This document shows, one piece after another, positions 1 to 7,427 of a stretch of 37,238 bases of DNA (the stretch's first letter is position 1; every line of letters starts with the position of its first letter). Below the pieces are notes generated by a model that made no database searches, was not told the origin of the DNA, and was given only the letters and a program-made list of their open reading frames with translations. The position numbers were made by a program, and so were the translations under genes. Source of the DNA: Chitinophagaceae bacterium (GTDB lineage Bacteria; Bacteroidota; Bacteroidia; Chitinophagales; Chitinophagaceae); contig CAHJWK010000033.1 of the NCBI GenBank assembly GCA_903642275.1, positions 1 to 37,238 of the forward strand, in the 5' to 3' direction.

Positions 1-1025
1 AGCAAAGTGAGCAAAATGAAACCACCGCAAAAGGCATTGGCGACATGCGCAACACCATCGAGCAAAAGGTAAAAGACATGCAGCAAAGCAATGAGCAGAA
101 GCTCGAGCAAATGCGCATTACCGTTGATGAAAAACTGCAGCAAACACTCGAAGCACGCCTCGGCGAAAGTTTCAAGCTCGTAAGCGAACGCCTCGAAGCC
201 GTGCACAAAGGCTTGGGCGATATGCAAACCCTTGCTACCGGCGTGGGCGATTTAAAGCGGGTGCTAAGCAATGTAAAAACACGCGGTGTGCTCGGCGAGT
301 ATCAACTGGAAGCCATACTCGAACAAATACTTACGCCCGAACAGTACGCCAAAAACATAAAGACCAAACAGGGCAGCAATGCACACGTTGAGTTTGCTGT
401 AAAGCTGCCCCACAAACAAAACAGCAGCGAACCCTTATGGCTGCCCATTGACAGCAAGTTTCCCAAAGAAGCCTTTGAGCTGCTTACCGACGCCTACGAA
501 CACGGCAGCCCCGAACTGATAGAAGAACACCGCCGCACCTTTACCCGCGGCATACGCAACTGCGCACAGGATATTTGCGGCAAGTACATTGACGCACCCA
601 ATACCACCGATTTCGCCATCCTCTTCCTGCCCTTCGAAAGCCTGTATGCCGAAGTACTGCGCACACCCGGGCTCTTCGAAAGCATGCAGCGCGAATGCCG
701 CGTCATCATCACCGGTCCCACCACGCTCAGTGCCCTGCTCAACAGTTTACAAATGGGTTTCCGTACCCTCGCCATAGAAAAGCGCAGCGGCGAAGTATGG
801 CAGTTGCTCAGCGCCGTAAAAACAGAGTTCGGCAACTTCAGTGGCATGCTAAGTAAGGCACAGAAGAATATACAAACCGGTCTCGACCAATTGGAAAACG
901 TTGTTGGTGTTAGAACGAGAGCCATACAAAAAAGATTGAAAGGCGTTGAGGTTTTGAGTAATGAAAACGCACAAAATATATTTCCTGAATTAATGAATGA
1001 TGAAATGGTAGAAGATGAAGAATAA
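1..1025 (+). CDS. rmuC: RmuC-family DNA recombination protein (5' end outside window)
   Basis: The reading frame is open to the left edge of the window, so the first ATG at 45 is probably internal and the gene starts upstream. The N-terminal part is rich in Gln, Glu and Lys and looks like a coiled coil, as in RmuC. The conserved RmuC core follows: GVLGEYQLEAILEQIL (the WGE-x-QL region), PIDSKFP, LPFESLYAEVL, ITGPTTLSALL and a GFRTLAIEKRSGEVW segment. RmuC proteins have a nuclease-like fold and are thought to limit DNA rearrangement at inverted repeats (family knowledge). Codon use is visibly more GC-rich than in the next gene. The acidic C-terminal tail ends at a TAA directly followed by dispersed repeats. 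Confidence 0.9.
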   Translation, partial: QSEQNETTAKGIGDMRNTIEQKVKDMQQSNEQKLEQMRITVDEKLQQTLEARLGESFKLVSERLEAVHKGLGDMQTLATGVGDLKRVLSNVKTRGVLGEYQLEAILEQILTPEQYAKNIKTKQGSNAHVEFAVKLPHKQNSSEPLWLPIDSKFPKEAFELLTDAYEHGSPELIEEHRRTFTRGIRNCAQDICGKYIDAPNTTDFAILFLPFESLYAEVLRTPGLFESMQRECRVIITGPTTLSALLNSLQMGFRTLAIEKRSGEVWQLLSAVKTEFGNFSGMLSKAQKNIQTGLDQLENVVGVRTRAIQKRLKGVEVLSNENAQNIFPELMNDEMVEDEE

Positions 1026-1072
1026 CGTCATTGCGAACGCAGTGAACGTCATTGCGAGGAGGAACGACGAAG
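1026..1072 (+). repeat. Dispersed CGTCATTGCGA-type repeat
   Basis: CGTCATTGCGA occurs at 1026-1036 and again at 1047-1057, 21 bp later, followed by GAGGAGGAACGACGAAGTAATC. This resembles the common GTCATTGCGAGG...GAAGCAATCT intergenic repeat known from Bacteroidota genomes. It starts immediately after the rmuC stop codon. The rest of the 1026-1366 gap holds a second stem-loop, a leader region and a possible promoter, but no gene. Confidence 0.7.
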
Positions 1073-1130
1073 TAATCTGCTGCACGATAAAAATTAAAAC
1101 GTTTGAATAAAACACAACCTTTTGCACGTC

Positions 1131-1150
1131 ATTCCCGTGAAAACGGGAAT
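1131..1150 (+). repeat. Stem-loop with GAAA loop (CGTCATTCCCG-type repeat)
   Basis: ATTCCCGT (1131-1138) and ACGGGAAT (1143-1150) form a perfect 8-bp stem closed by a GAAA loop. The motif is a widespread dispersed palindromic repeat. It may also act as a transcription end for rmuC, but no T-run follows. Confidence 0.65.
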
Positions 1151-1351
1151 CTCATTCTTTTGAACTTATAACATACAACTTAATACTTATGACTTTTTTA
1201 TTTTGGGGCTCTCATCGTTCATCTATCTATTAAGCTACAGTACCGGCTTTACGTTACAAGTCCGGCACAAAGCAAACACACACCTTCACCGGGCTTTTCA
1301 CTACAATCTGGCAGCCGTTAGACTATTTTAATATTAATCATCAGCAAGAAA

Positions 1352-1359
1352 TAATTTTG
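1352..1359 (+). promoter_or_regulatory. Possible -7 box of the nuclease gene
   Basis: TAATTTTG matches the Bacteroidota -7 consensus TAnnTTTG and lies only 7 nt before the ATG at 1367, which would give a very short or absent leader. No convincing -33 TTTG is seen about 20 nt upstream, so the call is weak. Confidence 0.3.
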
Positions 1360-1366
1360 ACTCACA

Positions 1367-2860
1367 ATGGCAAAACCTCACATTACTAGAACATTTGGAC
1401 CAATACACTTTGAGGACTTGGATGCGCATCGATTCGAAGACTTAGTAAGAGAATTAATTTATGACTTTAGAGATTGGCAAAACATTGAAGCGACAGGTCG
1501 CGGCGGAAGTGATGAAGGATTTGATATTAGAGGATTTGAAAAAACTCATGACGCTGATTTAGAAGTAGACGATGAAGAAGTAGAATTCGTTGAAAAACGT
1601 ATTGAAGGTAATCTGTGGATGATACAATGCAAAAGAGAAAAAGTCATAGGTCCACAAAAAATTTCAAGTATTATTTCAGAATGCATAAACTCTGCCAATA
1701 CACCTTATGGATATATCTTAGTTGCATCTGCAAATTTTTCAAAGAAATCATATGATATATTTAGAAGTAAATTAAGAAGCAAAGGAGTTATGGAATTCTA
1801 TTTATTGGGCAAAGCTGAATTAGAAGATTTGCTTCATATGCCCAAATACGATAGAATTCTTTTTACGTTTTTTGGGATTTCACTAGCAAGTAGAAAAAGA
1901 ACAAAAACTACAGAAGTAAAAACCTTCATCACTGTAAAAAATAAATTGTTTAAAATTTTAGGAAAGGAAAACACATCCTTCACCGAAATATTAGTTAGAG
2001 ATATAAATGATGAACACTATCCTTCTGAAGAATTATATAGTGATTTTGCTAAAAAACCAAGATGGAAAAAATATCGTTTTCAAGCTCATAATGTTAAGGG
2101 AATATGGCTGCTAATAAAAGAGTATTATGGCTATTACGATAAATTAAAAAATGAGTGGGATTATTCACCATTGTTTGATTTAACTGTTTTTCACAATATG
2201 AATGAGACCGAAGAAGAAAGGATTAGAAATGCAGAACTAAATAGTACCGTAAGAGCATATTGGGAGTTGTTACCAAGAAGTAAGCAAAGAATGATTCACA
2301 TTTGGGGTTTACTAAAGTTTGATAGAATAACTGCTATAGACGAAAAGGGCGACGCTTTAAATGACATGCTTCAAATTTATGTTGATTATAAAGCATCAAA
2401 AAATCCATTTGATAAAGTCATACATGTAATTGGCGAAAAACATGATAATGTAGTTGTCGAGATGGAAAACTGTAAAAAACAAAAAATTTTTCCAGATAAG
2501 ATTCCGATAAAAGTTCAAGGTGTTTTTCATAAAGCAACCCCTGTAATCATTAATAAAATTATAATAGATGTATTTAAAGAAAATGATACTTTAAATACAC
2601 TGTATGATATTGATAAAAGATATAATTTTTTAAAAGAAAATGATTTGGTTCAAATTATTGATAATGAAAAAACAGATACAAGTTATTTTATAAAGATTAC
2701 TGCGAGCTATAATATAAAATTGGAAACTTATTTAGCTGAAAATGCTGCCATATATAATATTCGCAAAATGCTTGAGAAACAATTAGGTGAAAATTTGAAT
2801 GTTGAAAGCTTTATAAATGTTTACGAATTTCAGAGAACTTATCGCCATTTACATATTTAA
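1367..2860 (+). CDS. Mrr-like restriction endonuclease-fold protein
   Basis: This 497-residue protein has an N-terminal Mrr_cat-like PD-(D/E)XK nuclease domain, about residues 15-165. Visible elements are FEDLVREL with an acidic residue at 24, GGSDEGFDIRG with Asp53, and WMIQCKRE with Gln87-x-Lys89. A helix beginning KISSIISECI and the strand YGYILVAS follow, as in Mrr-type domains. The remaining 330 residues are charged and AT-rich with no domain I recognise; they may be a sensor or target-recognition part. The gene is much more AT-rich than rmuC, consistent with horizontal transfer. It is followed after 12 nt by a broken trypsin-like protease gene, suggesting a former two-gene operon. A defence role (cleavage of modified or foreign DNA) is inferred from the fold and context. 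Confidence 0.75.
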   Translation: MAKPHITRTFGPIHFEDLDAHRFEDLVRELIYDFRDWQNIEATGRGGSDEGFDIRGFEKTHDADLEVDDEEVEFVEKRIEGNLWMIQCKREKVIGPQKISSIISECINSANTPYGYILVASANFSKKSYDIFRSKLRSKGVMEFYLLGKAELEDLLHMPKYDRILFTFFGISLASRKRTKTTEVKTFITVKNKLFKILGKENTSFTEILVRDINDEHYPSEELYSDFAKKPRWKKYRFQAHNVKGIWLLIKEYYGYYDKLKNEWDYSPLFDLTVFHNMNETEEERIRNAELNSTVRAYWELLPRSKQRMIHIWGLLKFDRITAIDEKGDALNDMLQIYVDYKASKNPFDKVIHVIGEKHDNVVVEMENCKKQKIFPDKIPIKVQGVFHKATPVIINKIIIDVFKENDTLNTLYDIDKRYNFLKENDLVQIIDNEKTDTSYFIKITASYNIKLETYLAENAAIYNIRKMLEKQLGENLNVESFINVYEFQRTYRHLHI

Positions 2861-2872
2861 CAAACTGAGCTT

Positions 2873-3609
2873 ATGTTTAAAGGTCCACAAGCTTTCCGAG
2901 ATAACTTAGGTAGATAATTACTCCAATTGAACTTGTTTTTCCAATAGTAAAAAAAATTGAAAATAGATTCAAAGCTGTTGGAACAGGTTTTTTTGTTCAT
3001 CCTGCTGGAGGTTTTGTTACCGCTAAACATTGTTTATACAATAATGATGTTTATGATGATTCCTGTTTTGAAATTCATTCGATTACTTCAGATAAGCATA
3101 TAATTAGAAAAATTCAACATTTCGAAGCACATTCAAACGCTGATATAGGTATGGGAATGTTGAGAGGACAATTGTTACAACAAGATGGTGAGCAGTTTCT
3201 AAAAGCGTCCTTTCCTATTTCACTTACATCTCCTTCAATTGGCGATGAAATTAAAACATTTGCTTACCCCCACATGCAAATTGATGAAAACAACAATGGC
3301 ACCTTTCCTGGTTAATGGTACAATGGAAAAATAATTGATTACTCGAAAGATGGAACAGGCAAATTAAAATCCGAAGCGTTTATCACTTCTATGCTTATAA
3401 AACATGGGGCAAGCGGAGGTCCAGTATTAAGAGGCAACACTATAATTGGAGTTAATTCAACTGGGTTTGATATATTTCAAAATGAAGAACCAATTTCATT
3501 CATAACTCCAATAACACAAATCTTAGAATTAACTTTAAGAGATAGTGATGGTGAAAAAACAAGTGTTCAAGAGTTAATGGACAAAGGTCATATGCCTTAT
3601 GTAAAATAA
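2873..3609 (+). pseudogene. Trypsin-like serine protease, frameshift and in-frame stop
   Basis: A start at 2873 reads MFKGPQAFRDNLGR and then stops. The same protein continues one frame over from about 2914 (ITPIELVFPIVKKIENRF), implying a one-base indel near 2911. The frame then shows GTGFFV and TAKHC (catalytic His codon 3028-3030), NADIGMG (Asp 3142-3144), a TAA stop at 3313-3315 between TFPG and WYNG, and after it HGASGGPV (nucleophile Ser 3412-3414). All three triad residues and the oxyanion GASGG motif are therefore present, split by two lesions. It lies 12 nt after the Mrr-like nuclease gene on the same strand. Sequencing error could explain one lesion; two independent ones make true decay more likely. 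The ATG at 3391 could still give a 72-residue fragment. Confidence 0.8.
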
Positions 3610-3618
3610 TTCAACCAA

Positions 3619-3762
3619 CTAGGCGAAGTGTTCGGGTCTCTCGGCGAAGTTTGCAACTTCGCCGCATCTATATTAAAGTTTATAACTTTTATAGCAACAG
3701 TCAAAACAATAATGAAATTGAGAATTTCAAAACATACTAAGCGAAATCGCAAACTTCGCTTG
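3619..3762 (+). repeat. Hairpin repeat family B, copy 1 (long form)
   Basis: The core GCGAAGTTTGCAACTTCGC lies at 3644-3662 (8-bp arms, 3-nt loop), followed by CGCATCTATATT and a second hairpin AAAGTTtataACTTT. The far end has GCGAAATCGCAAACTTCGC near 3741-3759, a partly decayed closing hairpin. It fills most of the 205-bp gap after the protease pseudogene. Confidence 0.85.
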
Positions 3763-3814
3763 TATTGAGAAAACAAAGCGATAACAATAATAAATTTCTA
3801 TATTTAGTAAAAAA

Positions 3815-4303
3815 ATGAAAACTTTTATTTTAATCATTGTTTTTTTAAAGTGTGGTAGTTTGAATGCACAAGTTCAATGGGCTCCAAATCAATCTCAAAA
3901 AGTTCCGGAAGTTATAGATTGTTCAATTGGGGATATTGCTGTGGCTAGAGCGCAACCATATCCTCATATTAGGTTTTGTCCTCAAGCAGCTGCGGAAATA
4001 AACAGTATGTTTCCTGGAGCCGGACACTTTTATTATGTTCATGAATATGGCCACATTTTAGTATCACCGAGTGAAGTAGCGGCTGATCAATTCGCTGCGA
4101 CACAGCTTGCGCAACTTCCTGGATCTTACTATTATATTAATGCTATGGTGTCACATTTATATTACAGAGCACAAAATGGAGAAGGTCCACATCCTGGTTA
4201 TGGAACACCTTTAGAACGAGCTAATAGAATATTAGCAGCAGCAATTTCAGCAAATCCGAACCTCGCAATCAACTCTTCTACAGGATTATTGTATGAAAAA
4301 TGA
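3815..4303 (+). CDS. Secreted protein with HExxH metallopeptidase-like motif
   Basis: This 162-residue protein has a signal peptide (MKTFILIIVFLKCGSLNAQ) cleaved about residue 19. The mature part carries H76-E-Y-G-H80, and Glu87 in SEVAADQFA is a candidate third zinc ligand; this resembles short HExxH...ExxAD metallopeptidases, but I cannot assign a family. Two Cys (36, 55) could form a disulfide. The gene is followed after 42 nt by a membrane-anchored protein on the same strand, and the pair is bounded on both sides by direct copies of hairpin repeat B. The -7-like TATATTTA just upstream is one base from consensus. The substrate is unknown; a cell-envelope hydrolase or an inactive relative are both possible. 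Confidence 0.65.
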   Translation: MKTFILIIVFLKCGSLNAQVQWAPNQSQKVPEVIDCSIGDIAVARAQPYPHIRFCPQAAAEINSMFPGAGHFYYVHEYGHILVSPSEVAADQFAATQLAQLPGSYYYINAMVSHLYYRAQNGEGPHPGYGTPLERANRILAAAISANPNLAINSSTGLLYEK

Positions 4304-4345
4304 TATTACTATAAATAACTTATCAGATAATACACGAATGGTTAT

Positions 4346-4825
4346 ATGGCAATAAAAAAAAGTACAAGCTCAAATAATTCAATCAAAATTTTACTCGCTT
4401 CAATACCTGTTTTAGGAAGTATTATTATTGCGTTTGTTAGTACGAATAACTTTAAATGTAATCCACAGCCAGTAATTATTAGTTCTGATTCTATCAAAGA
4501 AATAAGACGAATATCTCTTTTAAAAACAAAAGCCGGAGAAATTAATGATGATATAGTCTATGCTAGATATCAAGACTTATTTCCAACATTGGCGGAAACA
4601 CTTAAACCTTATATAACTGAAAATGTGTTTAATAAAGAAAGAGATTCTGCAAAAATAGATTTAGGAGAATTTATAAAGCCAATAGATACTATATACAGTA
4701 AAGCCTATGGTACAGATTATTTTTTTGTAAAAAATCAATATCAAAAGGGTATAAATCTTATAGCAATAACTTTTGATCAGAATGAAAAGGTTATTGGTTT
4801 AGTAACTAGGCATTTGCCAAATTAG
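4346..4825 (+). CDS. Membrane-anchored hypothetical protein
   Basis: This 159-residue protein has one predicted N-terminal membrane helix (about residues 13-30, ILLASIPVLGSIIIAFVS) after a short basic segment, giving a probable periplasmic soluble domain. The soluble part is charged (SIKEIRRISLL, then an acidic stretch, then LIAITFDQNEKVIGLV). The end, a strand of the type IAITFDQNEKVIGL, recalls small DUF3887-like domains, but the match is too weak to name. It lies 42 nt after the HExxH gene and probably shares its transcript, so a partner role such as inhibitor or anchor is possible (inference). Confidence 0.55.
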   Translation: MAIKKSTSSNNSIKILLASIPVLGSIIIAFVSTNNFKCNPQPVIISSDSIKEIRRISLLKTKAGEINDDIVYARYQDLFPTLAETLKPYITENVFNKERDSAKIDLGEFIKPIDTIYSKAYGTDYFFVKNQYQKGINLIAITFDQNEKVIGLVTRHLPN

Positions 4826-4830
4826 GCCAC

Positions 4831-4901
4831 CTCGGCGAAGTGTTCTGGTCTCTCGGCGAAGTTTGCAACTTCGCCGCATCCATTTAAAGTTTGCAACTTT
4901 T
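4831..4901 (+). repeat. Hairpin repeat family B, copy 2 (short form)
   Basis: The core GCGAAGTTTGCAACTTCGC lies at 4856-4874, preceded by CTCGGCGAAGTGTTCTGG and followed by CGCATCCATTTAAAGTTTGC. Only the left half of the long form is present. It starts within 6 nt of the preceding stop codon. Confidence 0.85.
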
Positions 4902-5001
4902 CATTCTTGCTTTCAATGCGCACTAATATATTAAGGTTAATAGACACCAAACCACATAAGTGAGTAACCAAATCATAACAACTCACACGTCATGCCCAAC
5001 T

Positions 5002-5287
5002 TTCCTTCTCCGCAATGTCTCTTTCTCAAAGCCATGTGCGTAAGCAAGGACATTGCGGTGTAACCAGTACATAAGCTCGTATTAATACTTATCTTCAACG
5101 CATGCCTGTCCGCAAAGCCGTAGCAGAAAAAGATGGTGTTTACGTTCCTTCTCCGCAATGTCTCTTTCTCAAAGCTATGTGCGTAAGCAAGGACATTGCG
5201 GTGTAACCAGTACATAAGCTTGTATTAATACTTATCTTCAACGCATGCCTGTCCGCAAAGCCATAGCAGAAAAAGAGGGTGTCTATT
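5002..5287 (+). repeat. 143-bp direct tandem duplication at RAYT 5' end
   Basis: 5002-5144 and 5145-5287 are nearly identical: both begin TTCCTTCTCCGCAATGTCTC, contain the REP hairpin, and include the start codon and first 14 codons of the transposase (ATG at 5102 and at 5245). The first copy encodes MPVRKAVAEKDGVY and then runs into the second REP, so only the second copy opens the full gene. Confidence 0.9.
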
Positions 5288-5832
5288 TTATTACATTTAC
5301 CTGTACCAACTGGTTACCATTATTTAAAAACTGTGATGCTTATGATGCGGTGTACAATTGGTTCAACTATTTAAAAGAACAAAGTCATTACATCATCGGT
5401 TATGTTATCATGCTAGGTCATGTGCATGCAATTATTGCTTTTAGTAACACAGGTAAATCAATCAATGCTATTGTATCAAACGGTAAGCGTTTTATTGCCT
5501 ATGATTTGGTTAAGCGCCTGCAACTACAAAACAGTTCTTTAATATTAAATGAACTATCATCAAGCCTGAATAACACAGAAAGAAAAGAAGGCAAACTGCA
5601 TAACGTATTTGAAACATCGTTCGATTGGAAGGAATGCCGAACAGAAAAATTCATTCAGCAAAAACTTGATTATGTACATTTCAATCCATGCAAAGGCAAT
5701 AAGCTGGTTGAACTGCCGGAACAGTATGAACATAGTTCCGCCAGATATTATATTGAAGGTGTTCAGGGAACTTATCCAATTACAAATTTTATGGATTTAC
5801 GAGATATTGATTTAACAGCTTCCAATACATGA
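5245..5832 (+). CDS. REP-associated tyrosine transposase (Y1/HUH family)
   Basis: This 195-residue protein has the Y1_Tnp architecture: YFITFTCTNWLPLF at the N-terminus, the HUH motif H59-V-H61 in YVIMLGHVHAIIAF, and Tyr86 in KRFIAYDLVKRL as the likely nucleophile. The C-terminal VHFNPCKG segment and the SSARYY segment are typical of Bacteroidota RAYT proteins. It should nick and rejoin single-stranded REP hairpins rather than act as a classic insertion sequence (family knowledge). The reading frame appears intact. Flanking REP hairpins and tandemly duplicated ends suggest recent activity or slippage. The start at 5245 is the second of two identical starts created by the 143-bp duplication. 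Confidence 0.85.
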   Translation: MPVRKAIAEKEGVYFITFTCTNWLPLFKNCDAYDAVYNWFNYLKEQSHYIIGYVIMLGHVHAIIAFSNTGKSINAIVSNGKRFIAYDLVKRLQLQNSSLILNELSSSLNNTERKEGKLHNVFETSFDWKECRTEKFIQQKLDYVHFNPCKGNKLVELPEQYEHSSARYYIEGVQGTYPITNFMDLRDIDLTASNT

Positions 5833-6127
5833 AACCGCAATGTCCTTCCTGCACACAAAAATCTAAGCAAAGAGACATTGCGGAGAAGAAAAGCAAAGAG
5901 ACATTGCGAAGAAGAAAATCCATGCAAAGGCAATAAGTTGGTTGAACTGCCGGAACAGTATGAACATAGTTCCGCCAAATATTATATTGAAGGTGTTCAA
6001 GAAACTTATCCAATTACAAGTTTTATGGATTTACGAGATGTTGATTTAACAGCTTCTAATACATGAAACCGCAATGTCCTTGCCACGCACAGACCTAAGC
6101 AAAGAGACATTGCGAAGAAGAAAATCC
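5684..6127 (+). repeat. About 234-bp direct tandem duplication of RAYT 3' end
   Basis: The segment starting ATCCATGCAAAGGCAATAAG at 5684 recurs at 5918. Each copy encodes the last 49 or so residues of the transposase (CKGNKLVELPEQYEHSSA to DLTASNT and a stop) plus the 3' REP. The first copy has an extra 26-bp fragment of REP (about 5888-5917). The second copy encodes an orphan tail ending at 6066 with a few substitutions. Confidence 0.9.
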
Positions 6128-6297
6128 AGCCCGGCGAAGTGTTCGGGTGTCCCGGCGAAGTTTGCAACTTCGCCGCATCTATTTTAAAGTTTGTAATTTT
6201 TATTTAAGCTCTAAAGCAACACGGTAAACGAAGTTTAAAACTTCAACAAAACACAAGCGAAGTGGCATTTGTCCGCCGTGGTGGAAACTTCGCTTAT
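6128..6297 (+). repeat. Hairpin repeat family B, copy 3 (long form, enlarged loop)
   Basis: The core GCGAAGTTTGCAACTTCGC lies at 6155-6173. The second (AAAGTTtgtAATTTT) and third (GAAGTTtaaaACTTC) hairpins follow. In the last hairpin the arms AGCGAAGT and AAACTTCGCT are kept, but about 20 bp (GGCATTTGTCCGCCGTGG and a few more) sit in the loop. It directly abuts the RAYT element. Confidence 0.85.
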
Positions 6298-6461
6298 ACT
6301 TCTAACAATTATTTGGGTGCTAATCAATAAGGCGTTTTTTATTATAACAAAATCTTGCACTGCTGTACAAATAATCTTCTGCATGTTCAACAATACCTGT
6401 TTGCAAAGCACCGGCAGGAAGGTCAGGAATAAACAACAAGTATTAATTAATTTTACTCATT

Positions 6462-7082
6462 ATGAGAATAACAATCTTTTTTCTATTACAATTTATAAGC
6501 ATTAAAATGATGTCGCAACAAATAACAGGGGAATATATGTTTAACAGGCAGGAAATGGTTGCCGGTTTTAAATTTTCAGAAAATGGAAAGTTTGATTTCT
6601 TTTTTAGCTATGGCGCAGTTGATCGCACAGCCACAGGAACTTTTACAACAGATGGGAAAACAATAAAACTTAAAAGCGATAAAGTTGCCGGCAAAGATTT
6701 TAATGTGAAATCGCAATCAAAATCCGGAACAGGGTACACTATAAAATTTGAAGATGCAAATGCTGTTTTCTTAAACGGAATAAACTGCACCTTTTTTATC
6801 AATGGCGAAAAGCATGATGAGTTAACGAACCAGGAAGGATTAATAACCGTTGCTTATCCGCATTGCGATTCCATTTTTGTATTTCATACTTTGTTTCCGG
6901 ATGTTGTTACTTGTATTAAAGATGAGAAAAATGAAAATAACAATTTTACCTGTACACTTAATCCTTCACTTGCACAGGTAAGTTTTAAAGACATTGATTT
7001 TATGATTGATGGTGACAGCAGTATAAGCTGTATGTATAATTACTTTATGCCTTTGGAAGATATCGTTTTTAAAAAACAATAA
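6462..7082 (+). CDS. Secreted hypothetical protein
   Basis: This 206-residue protein begins with a hydrophobic leader (MRITIFFLLQFISIK) ending near MMSQQ, a probable signal peptide. The body is strand-rich, with GEYMFNRQEMVAGFKFSENGKFDFFFSYGAVDRTATGTF resembling the lipocalin-like small domains found in Bacteroidota secreted proteins (a sheet around a GxW/GEY start). Two closely spaced Cys pairs occur further on (YPHCDS, VTCIKDE, FTCTLNP, SCMYN). No catalytic motif is visible. It stands alone between family-B copies 3 and 4. Confidence 0.6.
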   Translation: MRITIFFLLQFISIKMMSQQITGEYMFNRQEMVAGFKFSENGKFDFFFSYGAVDRTATGTFTTDGKTIKLKSDKVAGKDFNVKSQSKSGTGYTIKFEDANAVFLNGINCTFFINGEKHDELTNQEGLITVAYPHCDSIFVFHTLFPDVVTCIKDEKNENNNFTCTLNPSLAQVSFKDIDFMIDGDSSISCMYNYFMPLEDIVFKKQ

Positions 7083-7089
7083 TATTTCA

Positions 7090-7240
7090 GCTCGGCGAGG
7101 TGTTCAAGTGTCTCAGCTAAGTTTGCAACTTCGCCGCATTTATATTAAAGTTTGTAACTTTTATTAAAGCTTTAAAGCAACACGGCAATGGAAGTTTAAA
7201 ACTTCAACAAAACACAAGCGAAGCTGCAAACTTCGCTTAG
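7090..7240 (+). repeat. Hairpin repeat family B, copy 4 (long form)
   Basis: The left core is slightly decayed (GCTAAGTTTGCAACTTCGC, 7116-7134). AAAGTTTGTAACTTT, GAAGTTTAAAACTTC and the closing hairpin AAGCGAAGCTGCAAACTTCGC (about 7216-7236) are well kept. It begins 7 nt after the preceding stop codon. Confidence 0.85.
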
Positions 7241-7427
7241 TTTCTGTTCGGGCAATTGCATATCATCAAGCCGGCTTCTGTCCAGATGCGTTTGTCTAAT
7301 ATAAGCATATCTTTGTTTACTAATATTTGTCTGTACAGTTGCCCGTTCGTAAAGGATAGTACAGAAGAACAGGAAGAAATACGCTGCGGCCATGAGTAAA
7401 TAATTCACTAACATTAAATTTAATTGT

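Larger units (their letters stand above)
5002..6127 (+). mobile_element. RAYT/REP element with both ends tandemly duplicated
   Basis: An IS200-like REP-associated tyrosine transposase gene (5245-5832) is flanked by REP-type hairpins built from CCGCAATGTC and GACATTGCGG. The left hairpin lies at 5010-5019 with 5049-5058 and is repeated 143 bp later. The right hairpin lies at 5835-5844 with 5874-5883, and a further copy occurs in the duplicated right end. RAYTs are single-stranded-DNA HUH transposase relatives thought to spread or process such palindromes (family knowledge). Family-B repeats bound the element on both sides. Confidence 0.8.

Noticed and set aside
494-925. Minus-strand frame inside rmuC
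   Set aside because: It is antisense to a clearly conserved RmuC core and has no motif of its own.
1190-1340. Integron attC-like site upstream of the nuclease gene (GTTAGAC at the end of a hairpin-rich leader)
   Set aside because: The GTTRRRY match is short and no complementary RYYYAAC box or integrase is visible; a near-palindrome CCGGCTT...AAGTCCGG alone is not enough.
4973-5215. Minus-strand frame over the RAYT left end
   Set aside because: It is made of the duplicated REP segment read backwards, with the same residue string repeated because of the 143-bp duplication.
6269-6505. Possible 78-residue membrane protein
   Set aside because: It begins inside the closing hairpin of repeat copy 3 and overlaps the start of the signal-peptide protein at 6462; composition looks like translated non-coding AT-rich sequence.
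7196-7414. Minus-strand frame of 72 residues
   Set aside because: Half of it lies in repeat copy 4 and it has no recognisable domain.
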